Shown: positions 36,320 through 47,453 of the stretch, one piece after another
Position numbering within the stretch: position 1 is the first letter of the stretch
How the letters are laid out: each line of letters begins with the position of its first letter
DNA from: Helicobacter sp. 11S02629-2
GTDB taxonomy: Bacteria; Campylobacterota; Campylobacteria; Campylobacterales; Helicobacteraceae
Assembly: GCF_002272875.1 (NCBI RefSeq)
Contig: NZ_MLAN01000005.1
Coordinates: 62,001 to 126,000 of the forward strand
Length of the DNA stretch: 64,000 bases
Direction: 5' to 3'
Program-made: the position numbers and the translations under genes
The notes under the pieces: model-generated
Database searches by the model: none
Told to the model about the DNA's origin: nothing
Seen by the model: only the letters and a program-made list of their open reading frames with translations

Positions 36320-37117
36320 ATGAGTTTTGTCTTACTTTTAGCACCTAGTGAAGAAAAGATTCCAAACATCTCTATACAAAGCTTAGAAGGTAAAGACCCA
36401 GAAGTTATATTTAACTTTTTGCAAGATCTTTATTTGCCAAAAGATATGGATTCTAGTACAAGTGAGATGTTATTTAAGCATAGAGTTAATGTGTATAAGG
36501 AGTTTTTAGATGAGGTAAGGGTTTGTATCTTTAATCAAGACTTAAAGCTACTAAAAAAGCTAACTAGCAAAACTAGCTTTAATGATAACGCTATGGATGA
36601 GTTAGTAGGCTCTTTAAACCTAAGCTTGCAAAAGGCTATCTTGCTATATAAAGGAGTAGCTTTTAAAGCCATAGATTATGAAAGCTTGCCTAAGCCTTCA
36701 CAAGAGTATATAGATAGTCATGTTTTAATCTTTAGCAATCTTTTTGGGATAGTGCGTGCAAGCGATAAGCTTCCTTACTATAAGCTTACACAAAATGCAA
36801 GCCTTCTTAAAAAAGTCTACAAGCCTTACTTAAGCTTAGAGTTAGACTATGACTTCATAGTAGATTTAAGGGCTGGTGTGTATAAAAATCTTATAAAAAC
36901 TAAAGGCGTTTTAATAGACTTTAACTTCTATAAAGATTCTAAGCCTGTAAGCCACTACTCAAAACACTTTAGAGGTTTGCTTTTAAGACTTTTAAGCTTA
37001 GAAGATATCACTTCACTTTCTAGCTTAGATGCATTTTTAACAAGCTTAGATTCCAACCTTTGCTTTTTGGATAAAAAAGAAGAGGAAAAAAAGATAGTTT
37101 ATAACTTTAAAGTTTGA
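36320..37117 (+). CDS. yaaA: YaaA/DUF328 family protein
   Basis: An ATG at 36308 overlaps a GGAGG site, so the ATG at 36320, behind it, is the likely start and gives 265 residues. The start MSFVLLLAPSEEKIP, the central YKGVAFKAIDY, the FGIVRASDKLPYYKL block and the C-terminal YSKHFRGLLLRLL match the YaaA family. In E. coli YaaA binds DNA and limits iron and oxidative damage during peroxide stress. The gene stands alone, divergent from manC. Confidence 0.87.
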   Translation: MSFVLLLAPSEEKIPNISIQSLEGKDPEVIFNFLQDLYLPKDMDSSTSEMLFKHRVNVYKEFLDEVRVCIFNQDLKLLKKLTSKTSFNDNAMDELVGSLNLSLQKAILLYKGVAFKAIDYESLPKPSQEYIDSHVLIFSNLFGIVRASDKLPYYKLTQNASLLKKVYKPYLSLELDYDFIVDLRAGVYKNLIKTKGVLIDFNFYKDSKPVSHYSKHFRGLLLRLLSLEDITSLSSLDAFLTSLDSNLCFLDKKEEEKKIVYNFKV

Positions 37118-37161
37118 CTTTAAGCCCTTTTAAAAAGGGCAAAAAGGCTAGTAAAATCCAC

Positions 37162-38133
37162 TTAAGGCTGATAGCTTTTTGATATCTCATCTGCTATATG
37201 TAAGAGATTAGCCTCATAGTCACTACTTAGTGGGTCTATAGTCACTACTTTAGCACCTATATTTTTTGCTAGTACTTTTATATCAGTATTAGCATCTTCA
37301 AGCTCAGCTAGTACGCGTTTTATACCAAGGGCTTTGGCTTCTTTGCTTATCTTTATAATCTTAGACATGCCATAGCTTTTGCCGTGAGTTTGAAGACTTA
37401 TCTCATCTAAACCATAGTCATCTGCTATGTTGTTAAAGCTTGAGTGGTAAGTCACAAAGCTTTTTTTAGGCATAGTTTTTAGCATAGCTTCCATCTTTTT
37501 ATCAACTATATCTAGTCTTGCTAGCGTTAGGGCAAGGTTGTATTTAAAGTAAGGCTCATTACTTGGCTCTAGCTTGCTTAGCTCTTGATAGATAACATAG
37601 GCTATACGTTTTGCATTTTTAGCACTTAGCCAGATGTGAGGCATGTTTTGAAGGCCTATAGGAGTATCTAAGATTAGAGTTTTTATATCGTTGTTGTGTA
37701 TGACTCTTGGTAGCCATACTTTTTCAAAAGGCATGTCTACGCCTATAAAAAGATCAGCATTTTGCAAAGATTCCATAGTGCTAAAGTTTGGTTCAAAAGT
37801 CTCTGCATTTTTATTTTTAGGGACTAGCACATCATAGCTTGCACTCTCTCCTGCTATCCCTTTTACAAAGTAGGCTAGGGGTTGTATGCTTACAGTTATG
37901 TTAAGTTTTTTTGCTTTAAAATCTGGCATAGCCACTGCTGGCTTATGATTTAGTATAAAGTTTATTTTAGAATCTAGATTTTTTTGTAAGCTTTTATCTA
38001 TCATCCCTCCGCTGTCTTCGCTGTTAGTGCTAACTTGACTGCCATTTGTTTGAGTGCTTTTTGCTTGGACACTGTTTACAAAAAGCATACCAAAAAAGCT
38101 AAAAAATATTATGTTAAGTAATATAGCCTTCAT
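37162..38133 (-). CDS. znuA: ZnuA-like zinc ABC transporter substrate-binding protein
   Basis: The 323-residue protein has a signal peptide (about 1-24) and the cluster A-I metal-binding fold. Candidate zinc ligands are the histidine in MPHIWLSAKN near 166, the histidine in FVTYHSSFNNIADDYG near 226, and the aspartate in VVTIDPLSSDYEAN near 301. A long histidine-rich loop, common in other ZnuA proteins, is not present. It delivers zinc, or possibly manganese, to an ABC permease; no permease or ATPase gene is nearby. It is 41 bases behind hypA, so it may be co-transcribed with that metallochaperone gene. Confidence 0.85.
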   Translation of the reverse strand: MKAILLNIIFFSFFGMLFVNSVQAKSTQTNGSQVSTNSEDSGGMIDKSLQKNLDSKINFILNHKPAVAMPDFKAKKLNITVSIQPLAYFVKGIAGESASYDVLVPKNKNAETFEPNFSTMESLQNADLFIGVDMPFEKVWLPRVIHNNDIKTLILDTPIGLQNMPHIWLSAKNAKRIAYVIYQELSKLEPSNEPYFKYNLALTLARLDIVDKKMEAMLKTMPKKSFVTYHSSFNNIADDYGLDEISLQTHGKSYGMSKIIKISKEAKALGIKRVLAELEDANTDIKVLAKNIGAKVVTIDPLSSDYEANLLHIADEISKSYQP

Positions 38134-38174
38134 CTTTGTCTCCTTATTAATGTATGTCGTAATTGTAAACAGTT

Positions 38175-38549
38175 TTAATTCTCAATTTCAAGTTTTTCTA
38201 GTCTTATTTCTCTCCCATCAACTATTTGTGTGTGAGAACTATTACAGTTTGGACAAAGTGGAGAAGTGCTAGAGTAAAAGCTATGCCCGCAGGTTTCGCA
38301 CTTAAAACTTAAAGGCACCCTAATTATCTCTAAGATGGAATCTTTAGTACAAGGGCTTTCAACCTGCAAGATACTAAAAGCAGATTCTAAAAGTTTTGGC
38401 TCTATGTTTGACCTTTCACCTATGCTAACTACTATCTTTGATATATAAGCTTTAGTATCTAGTGGGTTAAGGTCGTTATCTTTTAGGGCTTTTTCAAAGT
38501 TTTCTTCACAGAGGCTTAAAAGGTGGCTTGCTATAGAGTACTCGTGCAT
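38175..38549 (-). CDS. hypA: hydrogenase/urease nickel incorporation protein HypA
   Basis: The 124-residue protein has the nickel-binding MHEYS N-terminus, the GERSNIEP turn and a zinc site built from CETCGH and CPNCNS (about residues 80-100). HypA delivers nickel, with HypB, to [NiFe]-hydrogenase and in Helicobacter also to urease. Its ATG overlaps the stop of the methyltransferase gene by one base (TAATG). No other hyp gene is in the window. Confidence 0.95.
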   Translation of the reverse strand: MHEYSIASHLLSLCEENFEKALKDNDLNPLDTKAYISKIVVSIGERSNIEPKLLESAFSILQVESPCTKDSILEIIRVPLSFKCETCGHSFYSSTSPLCPNCNSSHTQIVDGREIRLEKLEIEN

Positions 38550-40225
38550 TAAAACTCCTCTTTTAACTTTAAGACTTTTGCATCAAGCCTTAGATACTCC
38601 TCTTTTAGCTCTTCGATTTGCTGCATCTTAGAAGCGTAGTCATGAAAGTTTTTAGGTAAGACTAGGTTTAATAAACTTTCAGCATTTACTATATTTTCAG
38701 CACTGTTTTCATAGATATAAGAGAGGGCAGAGTAGCCTTTTTTACTAAAAAGATAGCAGTAAAGGGCTAGGGCGTCTTCTTTGTTTTGGAATCTTAAGAT
38801 GATGATGCCTGCATTTGCTATAGCTAGGGTGTCTTCTAAGTTAGGACTAAGGATAGAAACTTTAGGCATAACACCTCTTAAAGATAAAAGTAAGTCATAG
38901 GGTCTAAGGCTGTATTTTAGAATCTTTGCTATCTCGCTACTTTCTTTTTCATTAGAGAACTTTTCGCTAAAGCCAAACTGTGCAAAGTCGGCTATCCCTA
39001 GATCAAAGTACTTAATCTTATGAGTGCTATCTACTATATCATGCACTCTCTGCCCGCGAAATATCTCTAAATCAAGATCTTTTAAAAGTAAGGTTTTTTT
39101 AGTAAGCTTAGTTGTGTGGACATGATGGCTTGCACGAAGATCATCAACATAGAGTTTTTTAAGCTCAGTTACTTTACTAAACTCTGAACTTTTTGGGGAC
39201 TTAAACATAGAGACTATTTTATCTATGTCTACTAGCTTATTATACTTACCATCTTTTTCATAAAAGCTACTTGCATCAATATGCTTTACAAGGCTGTTAT
39301 CATAGCTTATAACAAGTATAGAAAAGTCATAGCCTTGATGTGGGAAGATATTTTTAGGAAGCTCGATAACTGCTTCTATCATCTTTTCTTTTAAAAGTTT
39401 TTCTCTAAGCTTAGATTCTAAGCCTTGCTTTAAAAGGGTTTGGTTTCTAACTATAAATACACCTCTATCTTTTAAGTGAGAAAGGGCGTGGGTTAAAAAG
39501 ACAAGCTCAGGATAGTTTTTAACTAAGATGCCAATCTTACTAAACCTCTCATCTTCTTTAAGCTGTTCTATGCCCATGTGTGCGTAAAGGGGAGGATTAC
39601 AGATAACTTTATCAAACTTTATAATTTCTCCATTTCTTTTAAAAGCCGTTCTTTTTAAGATGTCATTAACGATTAGGTTGCTTCCATCTATATCACTAAG
39701 CCTTGCTATAAGCTTAGCTATAGTGCTAAATCTTTCATCAAGCTCTTCTCCAAAAAGCTCTATATCATGCTCTTTCATAATGCTAGCTATACTTAAAAAG
39801 ATACTTCCTATACCATAGCAAGGGTTATAAAGGCTTTCTTTTGGCTTAAGGTCTAAAAGTAGGCAAAGTAGGTGGTTAACTTCTTTTGGCGTTGAGTAGT
39901 AATAAAGCTTATTGGTAGTCTTTTTTTGAGAGATGATATTAAGAAAAGATTCTATAGTCTCTGGGGTGATGTCACTTGTGTTTATGACTTTTAGAATCTT
40001 TAGTATGTTTACATTTAAGTTTATCTGGATGTTGGTTTTTTGGCTTAGTAGCTCTTTAAAATCTTGCTTGATAGGCTGTCTTTTATGAGCTTTTTCTATA
40101 AGGCTAGCTATGATGTTAGGCTCTTCTTTTTTAAGTAAAAAAAGCTCTAGCATGATGCTTAGTGCATCTAGGATATCTGAGTGATATCTTTTCATATAAT
40201 CAAAACAATCTATTAGCTTTTTCAA
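38549..40225 (-). CDS. N6-adenine DNA methyltransferase fused to an HsdS-like specificity domain
   Basis: The TTG at 40225, with AAGGA seven bases upstream, gives 558 residues; earlier starts lack a site. Residues about 100-330 are an HsdM-type methyltransferase: YYSTPKEVNHLLCLLL, the AdoMet loop NPCYGIGSIFLS at 134-145, and the catalytic NPPL at 210-213, then VIELPKNIFPH. Residues about 380-558 resemble one HsdS target-recognition half: an N-terminal entry strand, LRPYDLLLSLRGVMPKV near the middle and a C-terminal coiled coil (QQIEELKEEYLRLDAKVLKLK). No nuclease or helicase motif is seen. It may be a solitary DNA methylase. hypA follows with a one-base overlap. Confidence 0.82.
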   Translation of the reverse strand: MKKLIDCFDYMKRYHSDILDALSIMLELFLLKKEEPNIIASLIEKAHKRQPIKQDFKELLSQKTNIQINLNVNILKILKVINTSDITPETIESFLNIISQKKTTNKLYYYSTPKEVNHLLCLLLDLKPKESLYNPCYGIGSIFLSIASIMKEHDIELFGEELDERFSTIAKLIARLSDIDGSNLIVNDILKRTAFKRNGEIIKFDKVICNPPLYAHMGIEQLKEDERFSKIGILVKNYPELVFLTHALSHLKDRGVFIVRNQTLLKQGLESKLREKLLKEKMIEAVIELPKNIFPHQGYDFSILVISYDNSLVKHIDASSFYEKDGKYNKLVDIDKIVSMFKSPKSSEFSKVTELKKLYVDDLRASHHVHTTKLTKKTLLLKDLDLEIFRGQRVHDIVDSTHKIKYFDLGIADFAQFGFSEKFSNEKESSEIAKILKYSLRPYDLLLSLRGVMPKVSILSPNLEDTLAIANAGIIILRFQNKEDALALYCYLFSKKGYSALSYIYENSAENIVNAESLLNLVLPKNFHDYASKMQQIEELKEEYLRLDAKVLKLKEEF

Positions 40226-40291
40226 GTAAATCCTTAAGCACAAAGTAGTTGTAAAATTATACCTAGTTTTAAATTTACATAATGTGTTTGA

Positions 40292-40297
40292 TATAAT
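40292..40297 (+). promoter_or_regulatory. -10 promoter element for metF
   Basis: A perfect TATAAT lies 46 bases before the metF ATG in the divergent spacer with the methyltransferase gene. Confidence 0.55.
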
Positions 40298-40343
40298 TTG
40301 AAGAAAAAACTAGTGTTTTTAACGCTAATACTTAAGGAAGCTT

Positions 40344-41261
40344 ATGAATATAGAATCTTTTTTAAAAGACTTAAAAAATCAAGCAAAGCAAACTATTACT
40401 TATGAGTTAAGCCCTGATAAAAGTGCCTCTTTAGATTCCTTAGCTACTAAGGTTTTAGAATCTAAGCTTTTAAACCATATAGATGGCTTTGTGTGTACTG
40501 ACTCTCCTCTTGCTAAGATGAGACAAAGCAGCCTTCTTTCAAGTATAAAGTTTCAAGCACTTTTTAATAAGCCTGTAGTTTGTACAACTTCTTTGCGTGA
40601 TAGAAACTCTCTTGCCCTATCTTCTATGATGCTTGGGGCACATAGCTTTGATATAAGACTTTTTTTAGCTTTAAGTGGGGATGCTTTAAAGCTAGGAGAT
40701 CAGCCTCAAGCAAAAAGCGTTTTTGAAGGAAGCAGCCTTAAAATCTTAGAGTTGATTAATGCACTAAATAAGGGCTTTGATCTAGGAGGGAATCCTTTAA
40801 AGCACCCTCTAGTAACACCAATATATGCTTTTAGCACTATAAGTTCTTATGCTAAAAATAAGACCTTACTTAAAAAGAGTTTGGAATCTAAAATCGCCCT
40901 TGGCACAAAAGCTATCATAACTCAGCCAGTTTATGACATAGAGACCTTAAAAGAGCTTTTAGAATGGGTGGATGAGATAAATGCAAAATATAGCACTGAT
41001 GCTATCTTAATCTTTGGCTTTTTCCCAGTACTAAGTCTTAAGTCAGCCATCTATTTAAATACTAAACTTCCGGGTGTTTTTGTACCAGAAAGTTTGATAG
41101 TAAAGATGGAAGAAGCCTCACTTAGTGGGAGTGAAAAAGAAGTAGGTTTTGAGTTAAGCTTAAAGCTTTTAGAATCTCTTTTAGGCTTACATAAAAAGTG
41201 CCATTTTATGAATGGTAATAATGCAAATCTTGCAAGTAGCATGCTTGCTTCTATAAAGTAG
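40344..41261 (+). CDS. metF: methylenetetrahydrofolate reductase
   Basis: The 305-residue protein has the MTHFR barrel: ITYELSPDKS at the first strand, DGFVCTDSPLAKMR, TTSLRDRNSLALSSMMLGA near 88-106, LALSGDALKLGDQPQAKSVFE near 115-135 and IITQPVYDIETLKELLE near 197. It reduces 5,10-methylene-tetrahydrofolate to the 5-methyl form used by MetE, whose gene lies at 17881. The start has an AAGGAAG site. It is a single gene divergent from the methyltransferase. Confidence 0.88.
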   Translation: MNIESFLKDLKNQAKQTITYELSPDKSASLDSLATKVLESKLLNHIDGFVCTDSPLAKMRQSSLLSSIKFQALFNKPVVCTTSLRDRNSLALSSMMLGAHSFDIRLFLALSGDALKLGDQPQAKSVFEGSSLKILELINALNKGFDLGGNPLKHPLVTPIYAFSTISSYAKNKTLLKKSLESKIALGTKAIITQPVYDIETLKELLEWVDEINAKYSTDAILIFGFFPVLSLKSAIYLNTKLPGVFVPESLIVKMEEASLSGSEKEVGFELSLKLLESLLGLHKKCHFMNGNNANLASSMLASIK

Positions 41262-41333
41262 CGATTTTGCAAGTAAAAAGTAGTTGCTAGCTAGCTTAGA
41301 GCTTACTTATAACTTGCAGCCTGTAAGATTAGT

Positions 41334-41339
41334 TATAAT
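41334..41339 (+). promoter_or_regulatory. -10 promoter element for the hisZ-like-purA operon
   Basis: A perfect TATAAT lies 38 bases before the ATG at 41378, in a spacer behind metF. Confidence 0.5.
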
Positions 41340-41377
41340 AATCCCTTAAAGTCAAATAGATAAGGTTTAATCTAAAA

Positions 41378-42232
41378 ATGATACTAGAACACGAAGTACC
41401 ACATAATAGCCTGCTTGCCTTTGCAAAAAGTGCAAGACTAAAAAGGAGACTAGAAGCCTTATGCGTAGAAGAGTTTTATAAAGAGGGTTTTGAAGAGATA
41501 ATAACTCCTACTTTTGTTTATGAACAACATCAAAAAAGCTTTTTAGATAGAGATGTCATAAGGATAAGTAGCGAGAGTAATAATCAAATCTCTTTACGCA
41601 ATGACAGCACACTTGAAGTCGCACGCATCATAACTAGAAGGCTTGGACGCACTACTAATGAAAAAAAGTGGTTTTATATACAGCCAGTTTTTAGCTACCC
41701 AACTACTGAGTTAAGCCAGATAGGAGTTGAGTACTTAGAGCAAGATAGACTTGAGTATATGCTAGAGCTAAGTATAAAGATTTTTAAAAAGTTTCACATA
41801 AGCCCAATATTACAAGTTACTAATGCTAGGATAGCACTTCTGTGCTGTAGGCATGAAAATATAGACTTAGGCCTTTTTGAAAGACAAGATGTCGCAGCTT
41901 TGATGAAGTATCCGCTTATGAAAAAGCTAATAGAGATAAATGACAAAGAAAGCCTAAAAGCCTACTTGCCACACGCACCGAGTTTTTTAAAAGAAGAGCT
42001 AGCTTCACTTTTAGAGCTAACTAAGGATATAGAGTATGAAAAAGTAGTTTTTTCATTTTTACTTTTAGCACCAGTTGACTACTATAAGGGTGCGTTTTTT
42101 AGGATGTTTTTGGGGAACTCATTTTTTTGTAGCGGTGGGGTTTGTAGTATAGATGACTTAGTAACTTGTGGTTTTGGAATCTATACTGATGGCGTGGTTT
42201 CTTACCTCTTAAAACATAAAGTAACTTTATAA
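41378..42232 (+). CDS. HisZ-like class II synthetase paralogue
   Basis: The 284-residue protein resembles the catalytic core of histidyl-tRNA synthetase: EGFEEIITPTFVYEQHQKSF, ISLRNDSTLEVARIITRR (motif 2-like) and FYIQPVFSYPTTELSQIGVEYL. It lacks the anticodon domain and so fits HisZ, the regulatory subunit of the short ATP phosphoribosyltransferase HisG. The same gene stands before purA in Campylobacter. It starts the run hisZ-like-purA-fliJ-flgX/motE. Whether a short hisG exists in this genome cannot be seen here. Confidence 0.8.
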   Translation: MILEHEVPHNSLLAFAKSARLKRRLEALCVEEFYKEGFEEIITPTFVYEQHQKSFLDRDVIRISSESNNQISLRNDSTLEVARIITRRLGRTTNEKKWFYIQPVFSYPTTELSQIGVEYLEQDRLEYMLELSIKIFKKFHISPILQVTNARIALLCCRHENIDLGLFERQDVAALMKYPLMKKLIEINDKESLKAYLPHAPSFLKEELASLLELTKDIEYEKVVFSFLLLAPVDYYKGAFFRMFLGNSFFCSGGVCSIDDLVTCGFGIYTDGVVSYLLKHKVTL

Positions 42233-43878
<1,646 letters not shown>

Positions 43879-44720
43879 CACATTTGGTGCTTTGCTTAGT
43901 GCAAAAAGCACTACTCCCCCTTCAAATAATGAACTAATAGATATAAATGCACAGTGTAACGCCATCTTTGAAGATAGAAAGCAAGAGATAAGTGCTTCTC
44001 TTATGAAGCTAAGACAAGAACAAACTACCTTGCAGATACTTTCTTCTGAAAACTCCAAGCTTTTAGCAGAAAGAAAAGCCAAGCTTGATATGAAAGAAAA
44101 AGCCTTAGAGCAGATGTATAAAGAGATGAAGCAAGAAGAGGCAAAAAAAGAAAGTGAAAGTAAAGCAAGGCTACAAGAGGCTAAAACACTTTTAGCACAA
44201 AATGAAAAAGTACTAGCTGATATAAAAAGTATAAAAGATAGCAAGCTAGCAGAAAGCTATGCAAAGATGAGAGATTCTAATGCTGCACCCATCCTTGCTT
44301 CCATGCCTGCTGAAGATGCTATAAGCATACTTTTAAGCTTAAAGCCAGCTGAGATTGGAAAGATACTAGCTAAGATGGATCCAAAAACTGCTTCAGAGCT
44401 AACCCAAAAGATGCAAGGCTATCCACTAAAAACAAGTACTTCATCTAAGCCTATAAATAATCAAGAAAAAAACCAAGGAAGTGGATCTAGTTTAAGCCCT
44501 CAAGAAGAGGGCAGCCCTTCTATGCAGCTGCCAAAAGCACCAACTCCACCTAGTGTGCCTACTAGTCCAAGTATGCCAAGCCCTAATCAGTCAGGATTTA
44601 AGACTTATTAGGATTTTATAGAATCTATTTTTATTAAGGCTTTTATGCCTTTTTAGTGCATGCCTTTTGTGCCCTTACACCTTATGCCTCATGCTTTTTT
44701 TGCTAAGTGTATAAATACTT

Positions 44721-45260
44721 TTAGTTTATATGAACTATCTCGGCATCTTCTGGGATCTTAAAGTCAAAGTCAGCCTTATCTAGCTTTTCATTTAGCTTGA
44801 CGTTACTAAAAGTTATTATGGCGTTATTACCCAAGTCATCTGTATAGCTTAAAGTAAAAGGCTTAGAATCTTTTAACTTTAAAGTATAAACATGCTTATT
44901 GATAGTTGCTTCATAAGTGTTTTCATCTATCTTTTTAGCATTTTTTAGCACGCCTAAAAAGTCAGCTTGACTATCAAAACTACCAATTGTGACTTGATTA
45001 AGCATAGGCTCATAGATATAAGCCTTGCCATGTTCTATATAGACTTGTTTTTTAAAAGGCAAAGTGTAGTTCCATAAGGCTAGATTAGTGCTTGTAGCTT
45101 CTAAAGTGCCTTTATAAAAGATACTTTTTGCACCAATTTCACCTTGTATCTCTTGGGTAAAGTTAGCCTTAAAGCTTTTTATGTGAGTTAAAGTCTCTCC
45201 AAAAGCAGCACTTATAAAAAGTGTAAAAAGTAAGGCTAGGGTGCTTAGATATTTGTTCAT
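44721..45260 (-). CDS. lolA: outer-membrane lipoprotein carrier LolA
   Basis: The 179-residue protein has a signal peptide (about 1-20, ending SAAFG) and the LolA half-barrel pattern: SFKANFTQEIQGE, YKGTLEATSTNLALWNYTLPFKKQVYIEHGKAYIYEPMLNQV, and the C-terminal FSNVKLNEKLDKADFDFKIP. LolA ferries lipoproteins across the periplasm. It is four bases behind the MFS gene on the same strand. The lptE-like lipoprotein at 20428 would be a client. Confidence 0.92.
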   Translation of the reverse strand: MNKYLSTLALLFTLFISAAFGETLTHIKSFKANFTQEIQGEIGAKSIFYKGTLEATSTNLALWNYTLPFKKQVYIEHGKAYIYEPMLNQVTIGSFDSQADFLGVLKNAKKIDENTYEATINKHVYTLKLKDSKPFTLSYTDDLGNNAIITFSNVKLNEKLDKADFDFKIPEDAEIVHIN

Positions 45261-45263
45261 AGT

Positions 45264-46586
45264 TTAAGCCTTTATATGAAGTAAGGCATCTAAGTCATCT
45301 TTACTCATCTCGCCTTGTTTGTATTTGATAGTTACTACGCCTTGGGTTTCATTCTTATAGTACTCAACTATACTTGTTATGGAATCTAGTCTTTTTAAGT
45401 CGTTATCACTTACCTTAGTGCTATCTATATAAAGCGTGGCACTTTTTTGAGGATTCTTAAATATAAAAGCTACTAGGATAAACCAGATGATGGCAACTAT
45501 CATGGCTATGATAAAGATTAGATTATAAGAGCTAGAGGTTATAGCCCCAGCGTGGGCAAAGCCTCCTATAAAAGCACCTAAGAAAGACCCAGCAAAGCCA
45601 AAGGCGTTAAAGTCTCCTAAAACCTTTCCTCTTTGACTTGCAAGACTAAGCTTGCTTACTAGACCTTGTAAAAGTGCTTCTTGTACGACAAAGCCCATAA
45701 AGAAAAAGATTAGCCCTATACCAAAAACTACAAAGCTTATAGAGTAATACATCACTACATAAGCTAGCACAAACATAAACACACTTACTACTAAGACTAG
45801 ATAGTTTTTATTTTTCTTTTCACTTAGCATAGAGCCTACGCCCATGGCTAAGATTCCAAGTATAAGGCCGGGTATATAGACCATATATAAGTTAGTTTTG
45901 CTGATGCCAAAAGTCTCACTTAATAAAAGTGGGGCTATCATAAAAGTTGCAGTCATAAAAAACTTCTCTAGTAAAACGCTACCTGAAAGAAGATAGATGC
46001 TTTTAGAAGTGGCTTTGTCTTTTGCGTGGTAGTCATATCTTATCTTTTCAACTTTTTTAGCTTTTAGTATAAAAAGGATAGATATAAGATTTAAGATAGC
46101 ACTTATCCAAAAAAGCGATCTTAGTCCAAAGTGAGTACCTACTACAAGACCTACGATTATAGCTATGACAAAGCTTACAAAGATCCCTATGCCCATTATC
46201 GCCATAGCACGGATTCTAAACTCTTCTTTTACACTATCTGCGACCATAGCACTAAGCACCCCGCCAATAGCCCCTATGCCTTCTATAACTCGACCTACTA
46301 TTAGCATTTCTATATTAGAACTTAAAGCACAGATAACATTACCTATAACAAAGATGATGATACCTACTATGACTACATGGCGTCTATCAAACTTATCACT
46401 TATACGCCCAAAAAGAGGTTGGGTAAAGATCTGGATTAAGTAGGGCACGCCAAGGGCTATACCTACACTCATATAAGTTGCATTAGCTATAGAATCTATG
46501 GTGATAGAGATAACTGGGAGGATGATAAAAAGGCCAAAAAAGCGAAACATTAAAGTGAGCAGCATGGGCAGTATTTTGACAAACAT
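45264..46586 (-). CDS. MFS transporter
   Basis: This 440-residue protein has about twelve membrane helices in the first 390 residues, with the MFS loop GRISDKFDRRHVV near residue 60 and a conserved GRVIEGIGAIGGVLSA in helix four. The last 50 residues form a small soluble domain (TLYIDSTKVSDNDLKRLDSIT...VTIKYKQGEMSKDDLDALLHIK) not usual in the family. The substrate is unknown; drug or sugar efflux is typical for this branch. lolA follows closely. Confidence 0.87.
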   Translation of the reverse strand: MFVKILPMLLTLMFRFFGLFIILPVISITIDSIANATYMSVGIALGVPYLIQIFTQPLFGRISDKFDRRHVVIVGIIIFVIGNVICALSSNIEMLIVGRVIEGIGAIGGVLSAMVADSVKEEFRIRAMAIMGIGIFVSFVIAIIVGLVVGTHFGLRSLFWISAILNLISILFILKAKKVEKIRYDYHAKDKATSKSIYLLSGSVLLEKFFMTATFMIAPLLLSETFGISKTNLYMVYIPGLILGILAMGVGSMLSEKKNKNYLVLVVSVFMFVLAYVVMYYSISFVVFGIGLIFFFMGFVVQEALLQGLVSKLSLASQRGKVLGDFNAFGFAGSFLGAFIGGFAHAGAITSSSYNLIFIIAMIVAIIWFILVAFIFKNPQKSATLYIDSTKVSDNDLKRLDSITSIVEYYKNETQGVVTIKYKQGEMSKDDLDALLHIKA

Positions 46587-46639
46587 AAGTAAGATTCCTT
46601 TTATGAAAGCGAAATGGGGTTTTAAGTTATTAAGATAGG

Positions 46640-46645
46640 TATAAT
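46640..46645 (+). promoter_or_regulatory. -10 promoter element for rdgB-ddl
   Basis: A perfect TATAAT lies 54 bases before the rdgB ATG, in the 113-base spacer divergent from the MFS gene. Confidence 0.55.
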
Positions 46646-46699
46646 TTTAACTAATCAAACTTAAAAATATTAACGATACAACTTATAAGGGAACTAAAG

Positions 46700-47452
46700 A
46701 TGCAAAAAGATGAACTATCTAAGTATAGCTTGCCTGTAGTTTTAGCCACTGGTAATAATGACAAGCTTAGAGAAGTTAGAGAGATACTAAACTCTGAAGT
46801 ATTAAGCCTAAAAGACGCAGGTATAGAATGCTTTGATGTAGATGAAAACAAAGACAGTTTTGAAGGTAACGCCATGCTTAAAGTTGAAGCCTTGCTAAAT
46901 GACATAAAGCTAGAAGAGTTTATAGTCATAGCTGATGATAGTGGGCTAAGTGTAGAAGCACTAGATGGAGCACCGGGGGTTTATAGTGCTAGGTATGCAG
47001 CACTTGATGATAAGGTGCTTGGAGGCACTAAGACAGATTCTAAGGCAAACTGCGAGAAGTTAAAAAAGGAGTTAGAAAAAAAGGGTCTTTGGGGGAGCTT
47101 TGCAAGTTTTGAGTGTGCTATAGCCTATGCTATAAAAACTAAAGATAAGATGTATGAAGATAGGCTTGAAAAAGGTAAGCAAGAAAGTGGCGTGCTAAGA
47201 AAAAGTCTTTCTGGAGTGGCTTGTGTGGAAGAAAGAGGGAGTAATGGCTTTGGCTATGATGGTATGTTTTATCCTTGTGAAGAAGAGCTAAAGCTTGATT
47301 TTAAAAGCTTAGATTCTAAAAAGAAGTTTTTGGAATCTCACAAGTCTTTAGGCGAGCTAGACCCAAATGAGAAAAATAAGATATCACATCGCCTAAAAGC
47401 ACTTAAAGCCTTAGAAGCAGTTTTTGCAAACTATGAAGTAAAGAAGGATTAA
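46700..47452 (+). CDS. rdgB: RdgB/HAM1 family non-canonical purine NTP pyrophosphatase
   Basis: The enzyme hydrolyses ITP, dITP and XTP to monophosphates and so keeps hypoxanthine out of nucleic acids. The substrate motifs are clear: ATGNNDKLREVREIL, ADDSGLSVEALDGAPGVYSARYA near 75-97, GFGYDGMFYP and the C-terminal KNKISHRLKALKAL. At 250 residues it is about 50 longer than usual; extra lysine/glutamate-rich segments lie near 105-125, 150-165 and 190-215. It sits one base before the ddl start and has its own TATAAT at 46640. Confidence 0.92.
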   Translation: MQKDELSKYSLPVVLATGNNDKLREVREILNSEVLSLKDAGIECFDVDENKDSFEGNAMLKVEALLNDIKLEEFIVIADDSGLSVEALDGAPGVYSARYAALDDKVLGGTKTDSKANCEKLKKELEKKGLWGSFASFECAIAYAIKTKDKMYEDRLEKGKQESGVLRKSLSGVACVEERGSNGFGYDGMFYPCEEELKLDFKSLDSKKKFLESHKSLGELDPNEKNKISHRLKALKALEAVFANYEVKKD

Positions 47453-47453
47453 C

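Noticed and set aside
38549-40225. The idea that the fused methyltransferase recognises AGATTC
   Set aside because: Type I-like recognition sites are split, with a spacer; a compact six-base core does not fit. Nothing in the sequence links the two.
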